DNA of 14,221 nucleotides, taken from contig DASRHK010000040.1 in assembly GCA_035650495.1 (NCBI GenBank), forward strand, positions 1 through 14,221, written 5' to 3'. Made by a program: the position numbers and the translations under genes. This DNA comes from DASRHK01 sp035650495. GTDB lineage: Bacteria > Pseudomonadota > Gammaproteobacteria > Nevskiales > Nevskiaceae. Below the pieces are notes generated by a model that was not told where the DNA came from, made no database searches, and saw nothing but the letters and a program-made list of their open reading frames with translations. Below, in pieces: positions 1 to 8,097 of the stretch. Position 1 is the stretch's first letter. Each line of letters begins with the position of its first letter.

Positions 1-25
1 TCGCGGCGACGGCTGTCTTGGTCAT
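1..25 (-). CDS. rsfS: Probable start of rsfS (ribosomal silencing factor), cut by window edge
   Basis: An ATG at 25..23 opens a frame reading MTKTAVAA before the window ends. It lies 34 bases after the nadD stop on the same strand. In many gammaproteobacteria the gene after nadD is rsfS, whose product binds ribosomal protein uL14 and blocks subunit joining during starvation. Only eight residues are visible, so the identity rests on position alone. The upstream ribosome site is weak (GAAGA close to the ATG). Confidence 0.35.
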
Positions 26-59
26 GCGATCTTCGGGCGAGAGGGCTGGGGTCGTGCGA

Positions 60-725
60 TCAGTGCGTGATGGAGTCTTCATCTTGGGTCAGAGCGGCGA
101 TGTCCGCCGGCGTGAACGAATGGAGGATGGGCTCGGGCACGAGTCCGCGCACGGACTGTCCCTTCTTCAATCTGCTGCGGATGCGCGTCGAGGAGATGTC
201 TAGCGTCGGCAATTCGAGTCGGATCCAGCAACCCGCGTGCGATTCGCGCAGCGTCTCCGGATCGGGCGCTTCGCGACCGGCGAGCGCTTCGACGATCTCC
301 GGCTCCGGACGCTCCGCGCCGGGACGCTGGATGACGGCGATGTGCGCGAGTTTCAAGAGCTCCCGCCAGCGATGCCAGTGATTGAGATGCGCGAACGCGT
401 CGGCGCCCATCAGCAGGCACACCGGCGTGCGCGGATGCGCCTTGTGCAATTCGGCGAGCGTGTCGACCGTGTACGAAGGGCCTTCCCGACGGATTTCGCA
501 ATCGTCGACGAACAGCCCGCGCTCGCGACGCGTCGCCAGACGCACCCACTCCAGGCGACGTTGCGGGCTCACGCGCGAATCGGGGCGATGCGGCGGATGC
601 GCGGTCGGCACGAGTCTCAGCTGCGAAAGCCCGAGCTTCTCGCGCGCCTCGATGGCGAGCCGCAGGTGACCGTTGTGGAAGGGCGCGAACGCGCCGCCGA
701 ACACACCGATGAAGCCACGCCGCAT
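60..725 (-). CDS. nadD: Nicotinate-nucleotide adenylyltransferase NadD
   Basis: Cytoplasmic enzyme that adenylates nicotinate mononucleotide with ATP to make deamido-NAD, a late step in NAD synthesis. The 221 residues fit the family length. The nucleotidyltransferase signature is at residues 10-20 (GGAFAPFHNGH, with H17 and H20 of the HxGH motif). GADAF follows at 107-111, and the C-terminal ISSTRIR motif at 177-183 completes the ATP site. The usual signature is GGTFDPxHxGH, so T and D are both replaced by A here. The ATG at 725 has GAGGAG about ten bases upstream and starts immediately before the signature strand. It follows proA by 31 bases and precedes the probable rsfS, an order also seen in Pseudomonas (proA-nadD-rsfS), which supports a shared transcript. 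Confidence 0.95.
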   Translation of the reverse strand: MRRGFIGVFGGAFAPFHNGHLRLAIEAREKLGLSQLRLVPTAHPPHRPDSRVSPQRRLEWVRLATRRERGLFVDDCEIRREGPSYTVDTLAELHKAHPRTPVCLLMGADAFAHLNHWHRWRELLKLAHIAVIQRPGAERPEPEIVEALAGREAPDPETLRESHAGCWIRLELPTLDISSTRIRSRLKKGQSVRGLVPEPILHSFTPADIAALTQDEDSITH

Positions 726-756
726 TCAGCGGGGGCTCCTCAACACGGGCTCCTAC

Positions 757-2064
757 TCAACGCACGTGCCCATCGCCGAGGACGACCCACTTCTGCGAGG
801 TGAGGCCTTCGAGCCCAACCGGGCCGCGCGCATGGAATTTATCGGTCGAGATCCCGATCTCGGCCCCGAGTCCGTACTCGTAGCCGTCGGCAAAGCGCGT
901 CGAGGCATTGACCATCACTGAGCTCGAGTCTACCTCACGCAGGAACTTGCGCGCACGCGACAAGTTCTCGGTGACGATGGAGTCGGTGTGCTTGCTGCCG
1001 TACTTGGCGATGTGCGCGATGGCGTCGTCGACGCCGTCGACCACGCGGATCGACAGGATCGGCGCGAGGTACTCCGTGCGCCAGTCGTCCTCGGTCGCAG
1101 GACGCGCGTCCGGGAGAATGCGACGCGTGCGCTCGCAGCCGCGCAGCTCCACACCGTGCTCGCTGTAGATGCGTCCGAGCTCCGGCAGCACCTTGTCGGC
1201 GACCGGCTGGTCGACCAGCAGCGTCTCCATCGTGTTGCAGGTGCCGTAGCGCTGCGTCTTCGCGTTCACCGCGATCGGGATCGCCTTCTCGCGATCGGCG
1301 TCGCGGTCGATGAACACGTGGCAGATGCCGTCGAGATGCTTGATCACCGGCACCTTCGCGGACTCGGACACCGCCGCGACGAGGCTCTTGCCGCCGCGCG
1401 GGATGACGACGTCGACGAACTCCGGCATGCCGACCATGAAGCCGACGGTGCGGCGATCGGTGATGTCGAGTACCTGCACCGTCTCCGGCGGCAGGCGCGA
1501 ATCGGACAGCGCCCGCTCGATGCAGCGCGCGATTGCGAGATTGGAATGCACGGCTTCCGAGCCGCCGCGCAGGATCGCCGCGTTGCCCGACTTGAGGCAG
1601 AGGGCCGCGGCGTCCGCGGTCACGTTCGGACGCGATTCGTAGATGATCCCGACCACGCCGAGCGGCACGCGCATCTTGCCGACCTGGATGCCCGACGGGC
1701 GCAGCTTGAGATCGGTCATCTCGCCGACCGGATCGGAAAGATTGGCGATCTGGATCACGCCGTCGGCCATCGCCGCGATGCGATCCTCGTTGAGCTGGAG
1801 GCGATCGAGCATCGCGGCGTCGAGCTTCGCCGCGCGCCCCGCCAGCATGTCCTGCGCGTTCGCCTGCAGGATGGTCCGCGCCTCCGCCTTCAGGATGTCG
1901 GCCAGCGCGAACAGGGCCGCATTCTTCTGGCCGGTATCGGCGCGGGCGACGTGGCGCGCGGCCGCGCGGGCCTTCTCGCCCTTCTGGCGCATATACGCCA
2001 GGATCGCGGCATCGCTGATCTTGCTGGTGGACTTCGGCGGGACTTTGATGGCGGCGGGACTCAT
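757..2064 (-). CDS. proA: Gamma-glutamyl phosphate reductase ProA
   Basis: NADPH-dependent reductase that converts gamma-glutamyl phosphate to glutamate semialdehyde, the second step of proline synthesis. The product of 435 residues is slightly longer than E. coli ProA (417). The family segment PLGVVGIIYESRPNVTADAA starts at about residue 134, and the aldehyde-dehydrogenase-type catalytic cysteine is C276 in RYGTCNTMET. I chose the ATG at 2064 (MSPAAIKV) because GGAGG lies upstream (spacing about 14, rather long). The frame stays open to 2181, but that extension would overlap the end of holA and has no family resemblance. The partner kinase gene proB is not in the window. It lies 67 bases after holA and 31 before nadD, probably in one operon. 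Confidence 0.96.
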   Translation of the reverse strand: MSPAAIKVPPKSTSKISDAAILAYMRQKGEKARAAARHVARADTGQKNAALFALADILKAEARTILQANAQDMLAGRAAKLDAAMLDRLQLNEDRIAAMADGVIQIANLSDPVGEMTDLKLRPSGIQVGKMRVPLGVVGIIYESRPNVTADAAALCLKSGNAAILRGGSEAVHSNLAIARCIERALSDSRLPPETVQVLDITDRRTVGFMVGMPEFVDVVIPRGGKSLVAAVSESAKVPVIKHLDGICHVFIDRDADREKAIPIAVNAKTQRYGTCNTMETLLVDQPVADKVLPELGRIYSEHGVELRGCERTRRILPDARPATEDDWRTEYLAPILSIRVVDGVDDAIAHIAKYGSKHTDSIVTENLSRARKFLREVDSSSVMVNASTRFADGYEYGLGAEIGISTDKFHARGPVGLEGLTSQKWVVLGDGHVR

Positions 2065-2131
2065 AAATCGATCGCAAACCTCCAGAAAATGCGCTTTGCC
2101 GATCGGGGCTCGGCGGACTTCGGGCGGGACT

Positions 2132-3229
2132 TCAGGCCGCGGGCCGAAGAGCAGCTTTCTGCGCCCCGCTGGCCTCGGCAATGCATGTTAGCAGTTCCTC
2201 CCAGGACTGCTCGGACACCGCGCTCTTGAAGCGCGCTTCGACGTCCGCCAGGCGGGCCAGCCAGCCGAGGATTTGCGGCGCCCGCGCGCGCTCCAAGCCT
2301 TTGATGAAGCTGGCCTGTCTGCTTTTCCAGACGCGCACCTGATCGACCGCCATCGCCGCGTTGCCGTTTTTTTCATGGATGAGGGCGGCAGCGGCCCACG
2401 TGCGCAGGTCGTAGGCGAGCGCGCCGAGAATCTTCGGAATCTCATCGCCTTCGTCGCGCAGACGCTCCAGCGCACGGATCGCGCCGCCGGCGTCGCCGGA
2501 CAAAATCTTGTCGGAAAGGTCGAAAGCTTCGAATCTGGCGCTATCGGCCACCGCTTGGGCAATTTGCTCGGCACCAATGCGTCCGTTCTGGAACAGCAGT
2601 TTTAGCTTTTCGATGTCCTGCGCAGCCGCGAGCAGATGGCCTTCGGTGCGCTCGGCGAGGAGCGCGACGGCCTCCGCGTCCGCGGTGAGCCCAGCCTGCT
2701 TCATCCGTGCCTGCAACCATGCCGGCAGACGATCCGGCTTGATCGGCTCGCAATAGACGCTCGCGCCGGCGTTCTCGAGCGCGAGGTACCAGCCGCCGCT
2801 GCGCGTTCGATATTCGAGCTTGCCGCAGACGACGATGAGCAAGGTGTCGGGCGCGGGATGCTTCGCGAGCTCGGGAAGGATCTTCGCACCGCTGCCACCG
2901 CCGGACTTTTCGGAGGACTCGCCGTCGGCGTCATCGTCCGCGGCTGCCTTCTTGCGGCTGCCGCCGGTGATTCCGCGCGGCATGCGCAGCTCGACGATCC
3001 GCTTCGACGCGAACAGCGACAGGCTCGCGTACGAATCGATCAGCCGCTGCCAGTCGAAGCTCTGATCGACGTCGAGCACCTCGCGCTCGCTGTAGCCCTG
3101 CTTGCGCGCGGCGGCGCGGATCGCGTCGAGAGCTTCCTCGATCAGCAACGGCTCCTCGCCGGCGACGACGTAGATCGGCGCGAGCCCGCGCGCGAGGTGC
3201 TGCTGCAGTTGATTGGGATAGAGACGCAT
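2132..3229 (-). CDS. holA: DNA polymerase III delta subunit HolA
   Basis: Delta is the clamp-loader subunit that opens the beta sliding clamp during replication. The 365 residues begin with MRLYPNQLQQHL and continue with IYVVAGEEPLLIEEALDAIR (18-37), the usual start of the AAA+-like N-terminal domain. An SLFASKRIVEL segment (71-81), near where E. coli delta contacts the clamp, comes next. The C-terminal collar region is intact (LGALAYDLRTW near 268-278, VWKSRQASF near 300-308). Residues about 88-115 form a Ser/Asp/Gly/Lys-rich low-complexity stretch absent from E. coli delta. The ATG at 3229 has no clear Shine-Dalgarno and lies just downstream of a candidate -10, so translation may be leaderless. 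The usual upstream partner lptE is absent and coq7 is found there instead. Confidence 0.95.
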   Translation of the reverse strand: MRLYPNQLQQHLARGLAPIYVVAGEEPLLIEEALDAIRAAARKQGYSEREVLDVDQSFDWQRLIDSYASLSLFASKRIVELRMPRGITGGSRKKAAADDDADGESSEKSGGGSGAKILPELAKHPAPDTLLIVVCGKLEYRTRSGGWYLALENAGASVYCEPIKPDRLPAWLQARMKQAGLTADAEAVALLAERTEGHLLAAAQDIEKLKLLFQNGRIGAEQIAQAVADSARFEAFDLSDKILSGDAGGAIRALERLRDEGDEIPKILGALAYDLRTWAAAALIHEKNGNAAMAVDQVRVWKSRQASFIKGLERARAPQILGWLARLADVEARFKSAVSEQSWEELLTCIAEASGAQKAALRPAA

Positions 3230-3237
3230 GGCCAGGA

Positions 3238-3266
3238 ACTATAATTGGACCCTGATGGAACGCCAA
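3238..3266 (-). promoter_or_regulatory. holA: Candidate sigma-70 promoter for holA
   Basis: Reading leftward, TTGGCG (3266..3261) and TATAGT (3243..3238) are separated by exactly 17 bp. They match the -35 consensus at 4 of 6 bases and the -10 at 5 of 6. The predicted start near 3231 would leave only one to three bases before the holA ATG, in line with its missing ribosome site. The -10 overlaps a perfect TATAAT on the other strand. Judged by eye only. Confidence 0.4.
3240..3245 (+). promoter_or_regulatory. coq7: Candidate -10 element for coq7
   Basis: A perfect TATAAT lies nine bases before the ATG at 3255, predicting a transcript that starts near 3252 with almost no leader. No good -35 is seen at 16-19 bp spacing (for example GATAGA at 17) and there is no extended TG, so an activator or another promoter may be needed. 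It overlaps the holA -10 on the opposite strand. Confidence 0.3.
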
Positions 3267-3875
3267 AGTGAGCGTCACTATTCGAGCGTCGACCGGCTGC
3301 TGATGCGGTTGCAGGAGCGTCTGTCAGGCCGCACGCAACCGCAATCAGACGCTTCCGATCTCGATGACGCCGCGCGACGACACGCCGCGGGCCTGATGCG
3401 CGTGAATCATGCAGGCGAGATCGCCGCGCAGGCGCTGTATCAAGGCCAGGCGCTGACGGCGCGCGATCCGAAGATCCGTGCGCACATGCTCGATGCCGCG
3501 CGCGAGGAGCAGCAGCATCTGCGCTGGTGCGAAGAGCGGCTCGAGGAGCTCGGCGCGGGACCGTCGCTGCTGAAGCCGCTGTGGTACGCCGGCTCGTTCG
3601 CGATCGGCGCCGCGGCGGGACTCGCCGGCGACGACTGGAGCTTGGGCTTCGTCGCGGAAACCGAGCGGCAAGTCTCCGAGCACCTCGACGATCACCTGCA
3701 GAAGCTTCCCGAAGACGACGAGCGCAGCCGCGCGATCGTGGAGAAGATGCGCGAGGACGAGCGGCGGCACGGTCGCAATGCCGAGGCCGCCGGCGGCAAG
3801 CCGCTGCCGCAACCCGTGCGCGCGCTCATGCGCGGCGTCGCGCAGATCATGAAGCTCGGCGCGTATCGCCTCTAG
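3255..3875 (+). CDS. coq7: Demethoxyubiquinone hydroxylase Coq7 (di-iron)
   Basis: Di-iron monooxygenase that hydroxylates the demethoxyubiquinone ring late in ubiquinone synthesis, probably at the inner face of the cytoplasmic membrane. From the ATG at 3255 (MERQSERHYS) there are 206 residues. The iron ligands are in place: E55 in NHAGEIAAQ, E85xxH88 in AREEQQHLR, E135/E137 in FVAETERQV, and E169xxH172 in EDERRHGR. An in-frame ATG at 3228 would add nine residues. It shares the palindrome CATG with the holA start, and neither start has a clear ribosome site. I prefer 3255 because related proteins commonly begin just before the RHYSxxDRLL segment. In Pseudomonas coq7 follows speD; here the kinase and the DUF2188-like pair lie between them. 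Confidence 0.9.
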   Translation: MERQSERHYSSVDRLLMRLQERLSGRTQPQSDASDLDDAARRHAAGLMRVNHAGEIAAQALYQGQALTARDPKIRAHMLDAAREEQQHLRWCEERLEELGAGPSLLKPLWYAGSFAIGAAAGLAGDDWSLGFVAETERQVSEHLDDHLQKLPEDDERSRAIVEKMREDERRHGRNAEAAGGKPLPQPVRALMRGVAQIMKLGAYRL

Positions 3876-3879
3876 CGCT

Positions 3880-6800
3880 TCACTTGCCGTCGATCGCGCG
3901 CAGCAGCGACGCCGGATCCACGGGCTTGGTCATGTGGTCGTCGAAGCCGGCCTCGCGCGCCTGGCGGATATCCTCCGGCCTGCCATAACCCGTCACTGCG
4001 ACCAGACGCATCTTGCGCAGCGAGGGGTCATCGCGCAGATCCGCGGCGACCCGGTAGCCGTCCATCCCCGGCAGGCCGATGTCGAGCAGGATGACTTCCG
4101 GCTGGAAGGCGAACGCGAGCTTCAGTCCTTCCTTGCCGTCGTGCGCGACCCTCACCGTATGGCCTTCCGACTCGAGCAGGATCTGCATCATGCGCGCGGC
4201 ATCGACGTTGTCGTCGATGACCAGCACGCGTCGCGGCGCGCCGGGTGCCACATGCCTCGCGCCGTCGGATCGCGGCAGCGAGAGCTGCGTGGTCGGCATG
4301 CGGACGACGAATTCGCTGCCGCGCCGCAAGCCCGCGCTGTGCGCTTCGATGGTGCCGCCGTGCAGCTCGGCCAGCCGCTTGGCGAGCGACAGCCCGATGC
4401 CGAGGCCGGGACGTCCGCGCTCGGGCAGATCGTCGGCCTTGGTGAACATGTCGAACACTTTCGGCAGCATCTCGGGCGCGATGCCCTCGCCGTCGTCGCC
4501 CACGCGGACCACCGCCTGGATCTGCTCCGACTCTTCGTCGCGCGCCTGCTCGAGCGAAGCCCACACCTTGCCGCCCGAGCGGGTGAACTTGCTCGCGTTG
4601 ACCAGAAGGTTGCCGATCAGCTGCTCGAGCCGCATCGAATCGCCCATCACGCGCACGGGTTCGACGGGCAAGGCGATGGTGAATTCCTGGCTGCCCGCCT
4701 TGCGCAGATGCTCGGTCGTGGCGACGGCATTGCGCAGGACCTGCGCGAGGTCGACCGGCTTCAGGGTGAGCTGGATGGTGCCATGGCTGATGCGCGCGAT
4801 GTCGAGCAGGTCGTCCACCATGCGCGTCATCTGCTGCACCTGCTGGCTGACGACGCTCCTGGCGGCGTCGATCGCTTCCGGACCGAGCTTGCCGCTGTTC
4901 ATCACGTCGGACGCGCTGCGCAGCGCCGCGAGCGGATTGCGTAGCTCGTGCGCGAGCACGGCGAGGAATTCGTTCTTGCTGCGGTCGGCTGCGACGAGAT
5001 CCTCGGCGCGCTTGCGCAGCGCCTCCTCACGGAGCATGCGCTCGGTGATCGGCCGCGTCGTCTCGATCACCCGGCGATTGCCGCCCGCGTCGGTGATGAG
5101 CGCCATGCGGCTCTCGACGAAGATCTTCTCGCCGCTATTCGCCGTGTGGACCATCTCTCCGGTCCAGTGGCCCTTCTCCTCGAGCGCCGCGCGGAACACG
5201 TTCTGCGCGACGTCGGTCGCGAGCAGATCGTGGACGCTGCGGCCGATCGCGCGGTCCTTGCTGTAGCCGTAGGTTTCCTCGGCGCCGCGGTTCCAGTAGG
5301 TGATGGTGCCGTCGAGCTCCCAGGCGATGATCGGCTCCTGCGTCTGCTCGAGCAGCTCGGCCTGCACGCGCAGCACGTCCTGGCTGCGCTTCAGCGCATC
5401 GACGTCGATCAGCACGATGACCACGCCGTCGATCTTGTTCTCCAGCGTCTTGTACGGACGCAGCCGGAGCAGGAACCAGCGGCCCGACTTGTCCTTGATC
5501 TCCTGCTCCTTCGACGAGACCGTGTCGATCACCTCGAGCAGCAGCGCGTCGAAGCTCGGGATCTCGAGATTGAGCTTGATGTCGGTGATCGGGCGGCCGA
5601 CGTCGGAAGGGATCAGGTTGAGCAGCTTCTCGGCCATCGGCGTGAAACGCCGGATGCGCAGGTCGCGGCCGAGCATGACGATCGGCATCTGCACACTGGC
5701 GAGCAGGTTGGTGAGGTCGTTGTTGCTCTGCGACAGCTCGGTGTTGCGGTTGTGCAGCTCGTCGTTGACGGTCGCGAGCTCTTCGTTCGACGACTGGATC
5801 TCTTCCTTGGAGGTCTCGAGCTCCTCGTTGATGCTCTGCAGCTCCTCGTTCGCCGACTGCACTTCCTCGTTGGCGGACTGCAGCTCCTCGTTCGCGGCCT
5901 CCTGCTGCTCGATCACCGCCTGCAGGTAGTCGCGGGTCGACGCGAGCTCCTGCTTGAGCCTGCCGATCTCGCGCTCGCTCGACTCCTTCGGGATCTTGCT
6001 GGCGCGCTTGGCCTCGGCACGCGCGGCGGCGTCAGCCTTGGCTTGCCGCGCGGCGCTGAGCTTCGGCTCCTCGAAAATCAGCAGCAGGCTTCCGCTCGGC
6101 ACGCCGCTGCCCTTGACCGGCATGACAAGGACGCTGACGTCGCGATAACCGCCGTTCGACTTCACGCGCAGGCCTTCCTCGCGCACGACCGTGTCTTCGC
6201 GCTGCGCCTTGTGCACGGCACCACGCACCGGCACCAACAAGCCTTCGCGCAGCATCTTCAGCAGATGGAGGCTCGCGCGCCCGGGCGCCGGCGTGAGATA
6301 CGGGCCGGTGTCGCCGCGGAACTGGATGATCTCGAGATCGCTGTTGAGCATCACGCCTGCCGGCGAATACCGCGCGAGCAGCATCCGATCCGCTTCCTTC
6401 TGGGCGTCGACCGCAGCCGGCGGCACGTCGGCTCGCCGCTCCGGTCGCATCGGCGTCGGATAGATCACCGGCGCGCGCGCCATCAGCGGCACGTAGCCTT
6501 GATGCCGCGCATTGCCCGGCTTCTTGAGATAGAGCTTGAGCTTCGCGTTCTCGACGTCGAACAGGTCGCGGAACGCGCCGACGGTCTCGGAGCTGCCGAG
6601 CCAGAGATGGCCGTGATCGCGCAGCGCGTAGTGCAGGATCGGCATCAGCTTCTGCTGCAGCACCGGCTCGAGATAGATGAGCAGATTGCGGCAGCAGACG
6701 AGATCGATGCGCGAGAACGGCGGATCGGCGAGCACGTTCTGCCTCGCGAAGACGCACATGTCGCGGATCGGCTTGGCGACGCGATAGCTGCCGTCGACCT

Positions 6801-8034
6801 CGACGAAGAAGCGCCGCAGGCGCTCGGGCGAGACGTCCTGCGCGATGCCTTTCGGATAGACGCCCGCACGCGCGCGCTCGATGCCCGCGGCGTTGAGGTC
6901 GGTCGCGAAGATCTGCATCGGGATGCGCTTGTTGGCGATCTCCGAGTACTCGACGTAGGCCATCGCGATCGAATAGGCCTCCTCGCCGGTCGAGCAGCCG
7001 AGCGTCCACACGCGCACCTGCTCGTGGCGCAGCTTGTCGTCGGTGAGCTTCGGGAACACCAGCGTCTTCAGCGCTTCGTAGGCCTCCGGATTGCGGAAGA
7101 AGCTGGTGACATTGATCAGGATGTCCTGGAACAGCGCGTCCGGCTCTCCCGGATTGCTCTGCAGGAAGCGTACGTACTCGTGCAGGTTCTCGAGCTTGTG
7201 CAGCACCATGCGGCGCGTGATGCGCCGATGCAGCGTGTTGCGCTTGTAATCGGAGAAGTCGACGCCGGCTGTGTGGCGCAGCACCTCGAGCACGCGACGG
7301 ATCGCAGCTTCGTCGGTCGCGGTCTTGCGTTGCCGGTCGGAGACCAACGGGTGTCGCGCGATGCGCGTGATCTCCTGCGCGATCTCGTCCGGCGCCAGGA
7401 TGAAGTCGACGCAGCCCGCAGCGATCGCACTGCGCGGCATGCTGGTGTGCTCAGCGGTGTTGTCCTGCGCGAACGTGATGCCGCCGGCCGCCTTGATCTC
7501 CTCCAGGCCCTGCGTGCCGTCGTTGGCGCTCCCCGACAGGATCACGCCGATCGACTTGTACGCGTGCTCTTCGGCGAGCGAGCGCAGGAAATGGTCGATC
7601 GGCCGATGCTGACCGCGCACTTCGGTGCGCGGCGAGAGCTGCAGCATGCCGTGATCGAGCACCATGTTCTTGCCGGGCGGGATCACGTAGACGTGGTTGG
7701 GCTCGACGAGGACGTTGTTGGTGACCTCGAGCACCGGCATCTTCGTGTCCCGCGACAGGATCTGCGACAGCAGGCTCCGATGCGTCGGATCCAGATGCTG
7801 CACGACGACGAAGGCCATGCCGGTGTCGCGCGGCAGATTTCGCAGCAGCTGACTGGTCGCCTCGAGGCCGCCGGCGGAAGCGCCGATGCCGACAATGGTG
7901 AACGGCGAGCTGTCCTCGGGCGTGTCGTGTCCCGCGACAGCGGGGTTCACATTGGGCAGCACCGGCTCGGCTTTGGGGCTCTTCTGCTCCTGCGCGGACT
8001 TGCCGCCACCCTTCTTGCGAGGTCTTCGCGCCAT
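3880..8034 (-). CDS. CheB-CheR-PAS hybrid histidine kinase with C-terminal receiver
   Basis: A soluble 1384-residue signalling fusion with no signal peptide or membrane segment. After a basic linker comes a CheB methylesterase domain (about 45-230) with the catalytic triad S53 (GIGASAGG), H80 (VVQHLDP) and D172 (SANDGTQG). It lacks the regulatory receiver of chemotaxis CheB. A CheR methyltransferase follows (about 245-505; NVTSFFR at 308-314, SAM loop GCSTGEEAY at 346-354, CRNLLIYL at 448-455). Then come a PAS-like region (545-655), a nine-heptad coiled coil (715-774), and two PAS domains (775-880, 890-1000). HisKA (H1029 in AHELRNPL) and HATPase (N1146; GLGIGLSL at 1210-1217) complete the kinase. 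The receiver has D1274/D1275, phosphoacceptor D1318, T1348 and K1370. All key residues are present, so all modules may be active. Such fusions are widespread, but their substrates are mostly unknown. No cheA, cheW or receptor gene is nearby. Confidence 0.95.
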   Translation of the reverse strand: MARRPRKKGGGKSAQEQKSPKAEPVLPNVNPAVAGHDTPEDSSPFTIVGIGASAGGLEATSQLLRNLPRDTGMAFVVVQHLDPTHRSLLSQILSRDTKMPVLEVTNNVLVEPNHVYVIPPGKNMVLDHGMLQLSPRTEVRGQHRPIDHFLRSLAEEHAYKSIGVILSGSANDGTQGLEEIKAAGGITFAQDNTAEHTSMPRSAIAAGCVDFILAPDEIAQEITRIARHPLVSDRQRKTATDEAAIRRVLEVLRHTAGVDFSDYKRNTLHRRITRRMVLHKLENLHEYVRFLQSNPGEPDALFQDILINVTSFFRNPEAYEALKTLVFPKLTDDKLRHEQVRVWTLGCSTGEEAYSIAMAYVEYSEIANKRIPMQIFATDLNAAGIERARAGVYPKGIAQDVSPERLRRFFVEVDGSYRVAKPIRDMCVFARQNVLADPPFSRIDLVCCRNLLIYLEPVLQQKLMPILHYALRDHGHLWLGSSETVGAFRDLFDVENAKLKLYLKKPGNARHQGYVPLMARAPVIYPTPMRPERRADVPPAAVDAQKEADRMLLARYSPAGVMLNSDLEIIQFRGDTGPYLTPAPGRASLHLLKMLREGLLVPVRGAVHKAQREDTVVREEGLRVKSNGGYRDVSVLVMPVKGSGVPSGSLLLIFEEPKLSAARQAKADAAARAEAKRASKIPKESSEREIGRLKQELASTRDYLQAVIEQQEAANEELQSANEEVQSANEELQSINEELETSKEEIQSSNEELATVNDELHNRNTELSQSNNDLTNLLASVQMPIVMLGRDLRIRRFTPMAEKLLNLIPSDVGRPITDIKLNLEIPSFDALLLEVIDTVSSKEQEIKDKSGRWFLLRLRPYKTLENKIDGVVIVLIDVDALKRSQDVLRVQAELLEQTQEPIIAWELDGTITYWNRGAEETYGYSKDRAIGRSVHDLLATDVAQNVFRAALEEKGHWTGEMVHTANSGEKIFVESRMALITDAGGNRRVIETTRPITERMLREEALRKRAEDLVAADRSKNEFLAVLAHELRNPLAALRSASDVMNSGKLGPEAIDAARSVVSQQVQQMTRMVDDLLDIARISHGTIQLTLKPVDLAQVLRNAVATTEHLRKAGSQEFTIALPVEPVRVMGDSMRLEQLIGNLLVNASKFTRSGGKVWASLEQARDEESEQIQAVVRVGDDGEGIAPEMLPKVFDMFTKADDLPERGRPGLGIGLSLAKRLAELHGGTIEAHSAGLRRGSEFVVRMPTTQLSLPRSDGARHVAPGAPRRVLVIDDNVDAARMMQILLESEGHTVRVAHDGKEGLKLAFAFQPEVILLDIGLPGMDGYRVAADLRDDPSLRKMRLVAVTGYGRPEDIRQAREAGFDDHMTKPVDPASLLRAIDGK
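5713..5892 (-). repeat. Nine-unit heptad repeat encoding the kinase coiled coil
   Basis: This part of the kinase gene encodes residues 715-774 as nine degenerate 7-residue (21-base) units of the form N-E-E-L-Q-S-x. Asn (once Lys, at 743) recurs every seventh residue from 715 to 771. Leu, Val or Ile recurs from 718 to 774, and a small or hydrophobic residue occupies most of the other core position. This is a parallel coiled-coil signalling helix joining the CheR half to the PAS-kinase half. The same kind of linker is known in other CheB-CheR-PAS fusions. Confidence 0.85.
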
Positions 8035-8062
8035 GCCGGCAGCCAGTCGGGTCGAGCGTCGG

Positions 8063-8091
8063 ATTGTCGGCGTCCGCTATTGCGATGGCAA
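8063..8091 (-). promoter_or_regulatory. Candidate sigma-70 promoter for the hybrid kinase gene
   Basis: Between the terminator and the kinase ATG, TTGCCA (8091..8086; 5 of 6) and GACAAT (8068..8063; 4 of 6) are spaced by 17 bp. They predict a start near 8056 and a leader of about 22 bases. The strong terminator just upstream means the kinase probably needs its own promoter, which makes this modest match more credible. Confidence 0.35.
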
Positions 8092-8097
8092 GCGCGC

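Noticed and set aside
2065..2181. N-terminal extension of ProA to 2181
   Set aside because: It would overlap the end of holA and adds non-family sequence; the ATG at 2064 has an upstream GGAGG.
988..2229. 413-codon plus-strand frame opposite proA
   Set aside because: Antisense shadow of a clearly recognised enzyme, with the same His/Arg/Asp-rich composition.
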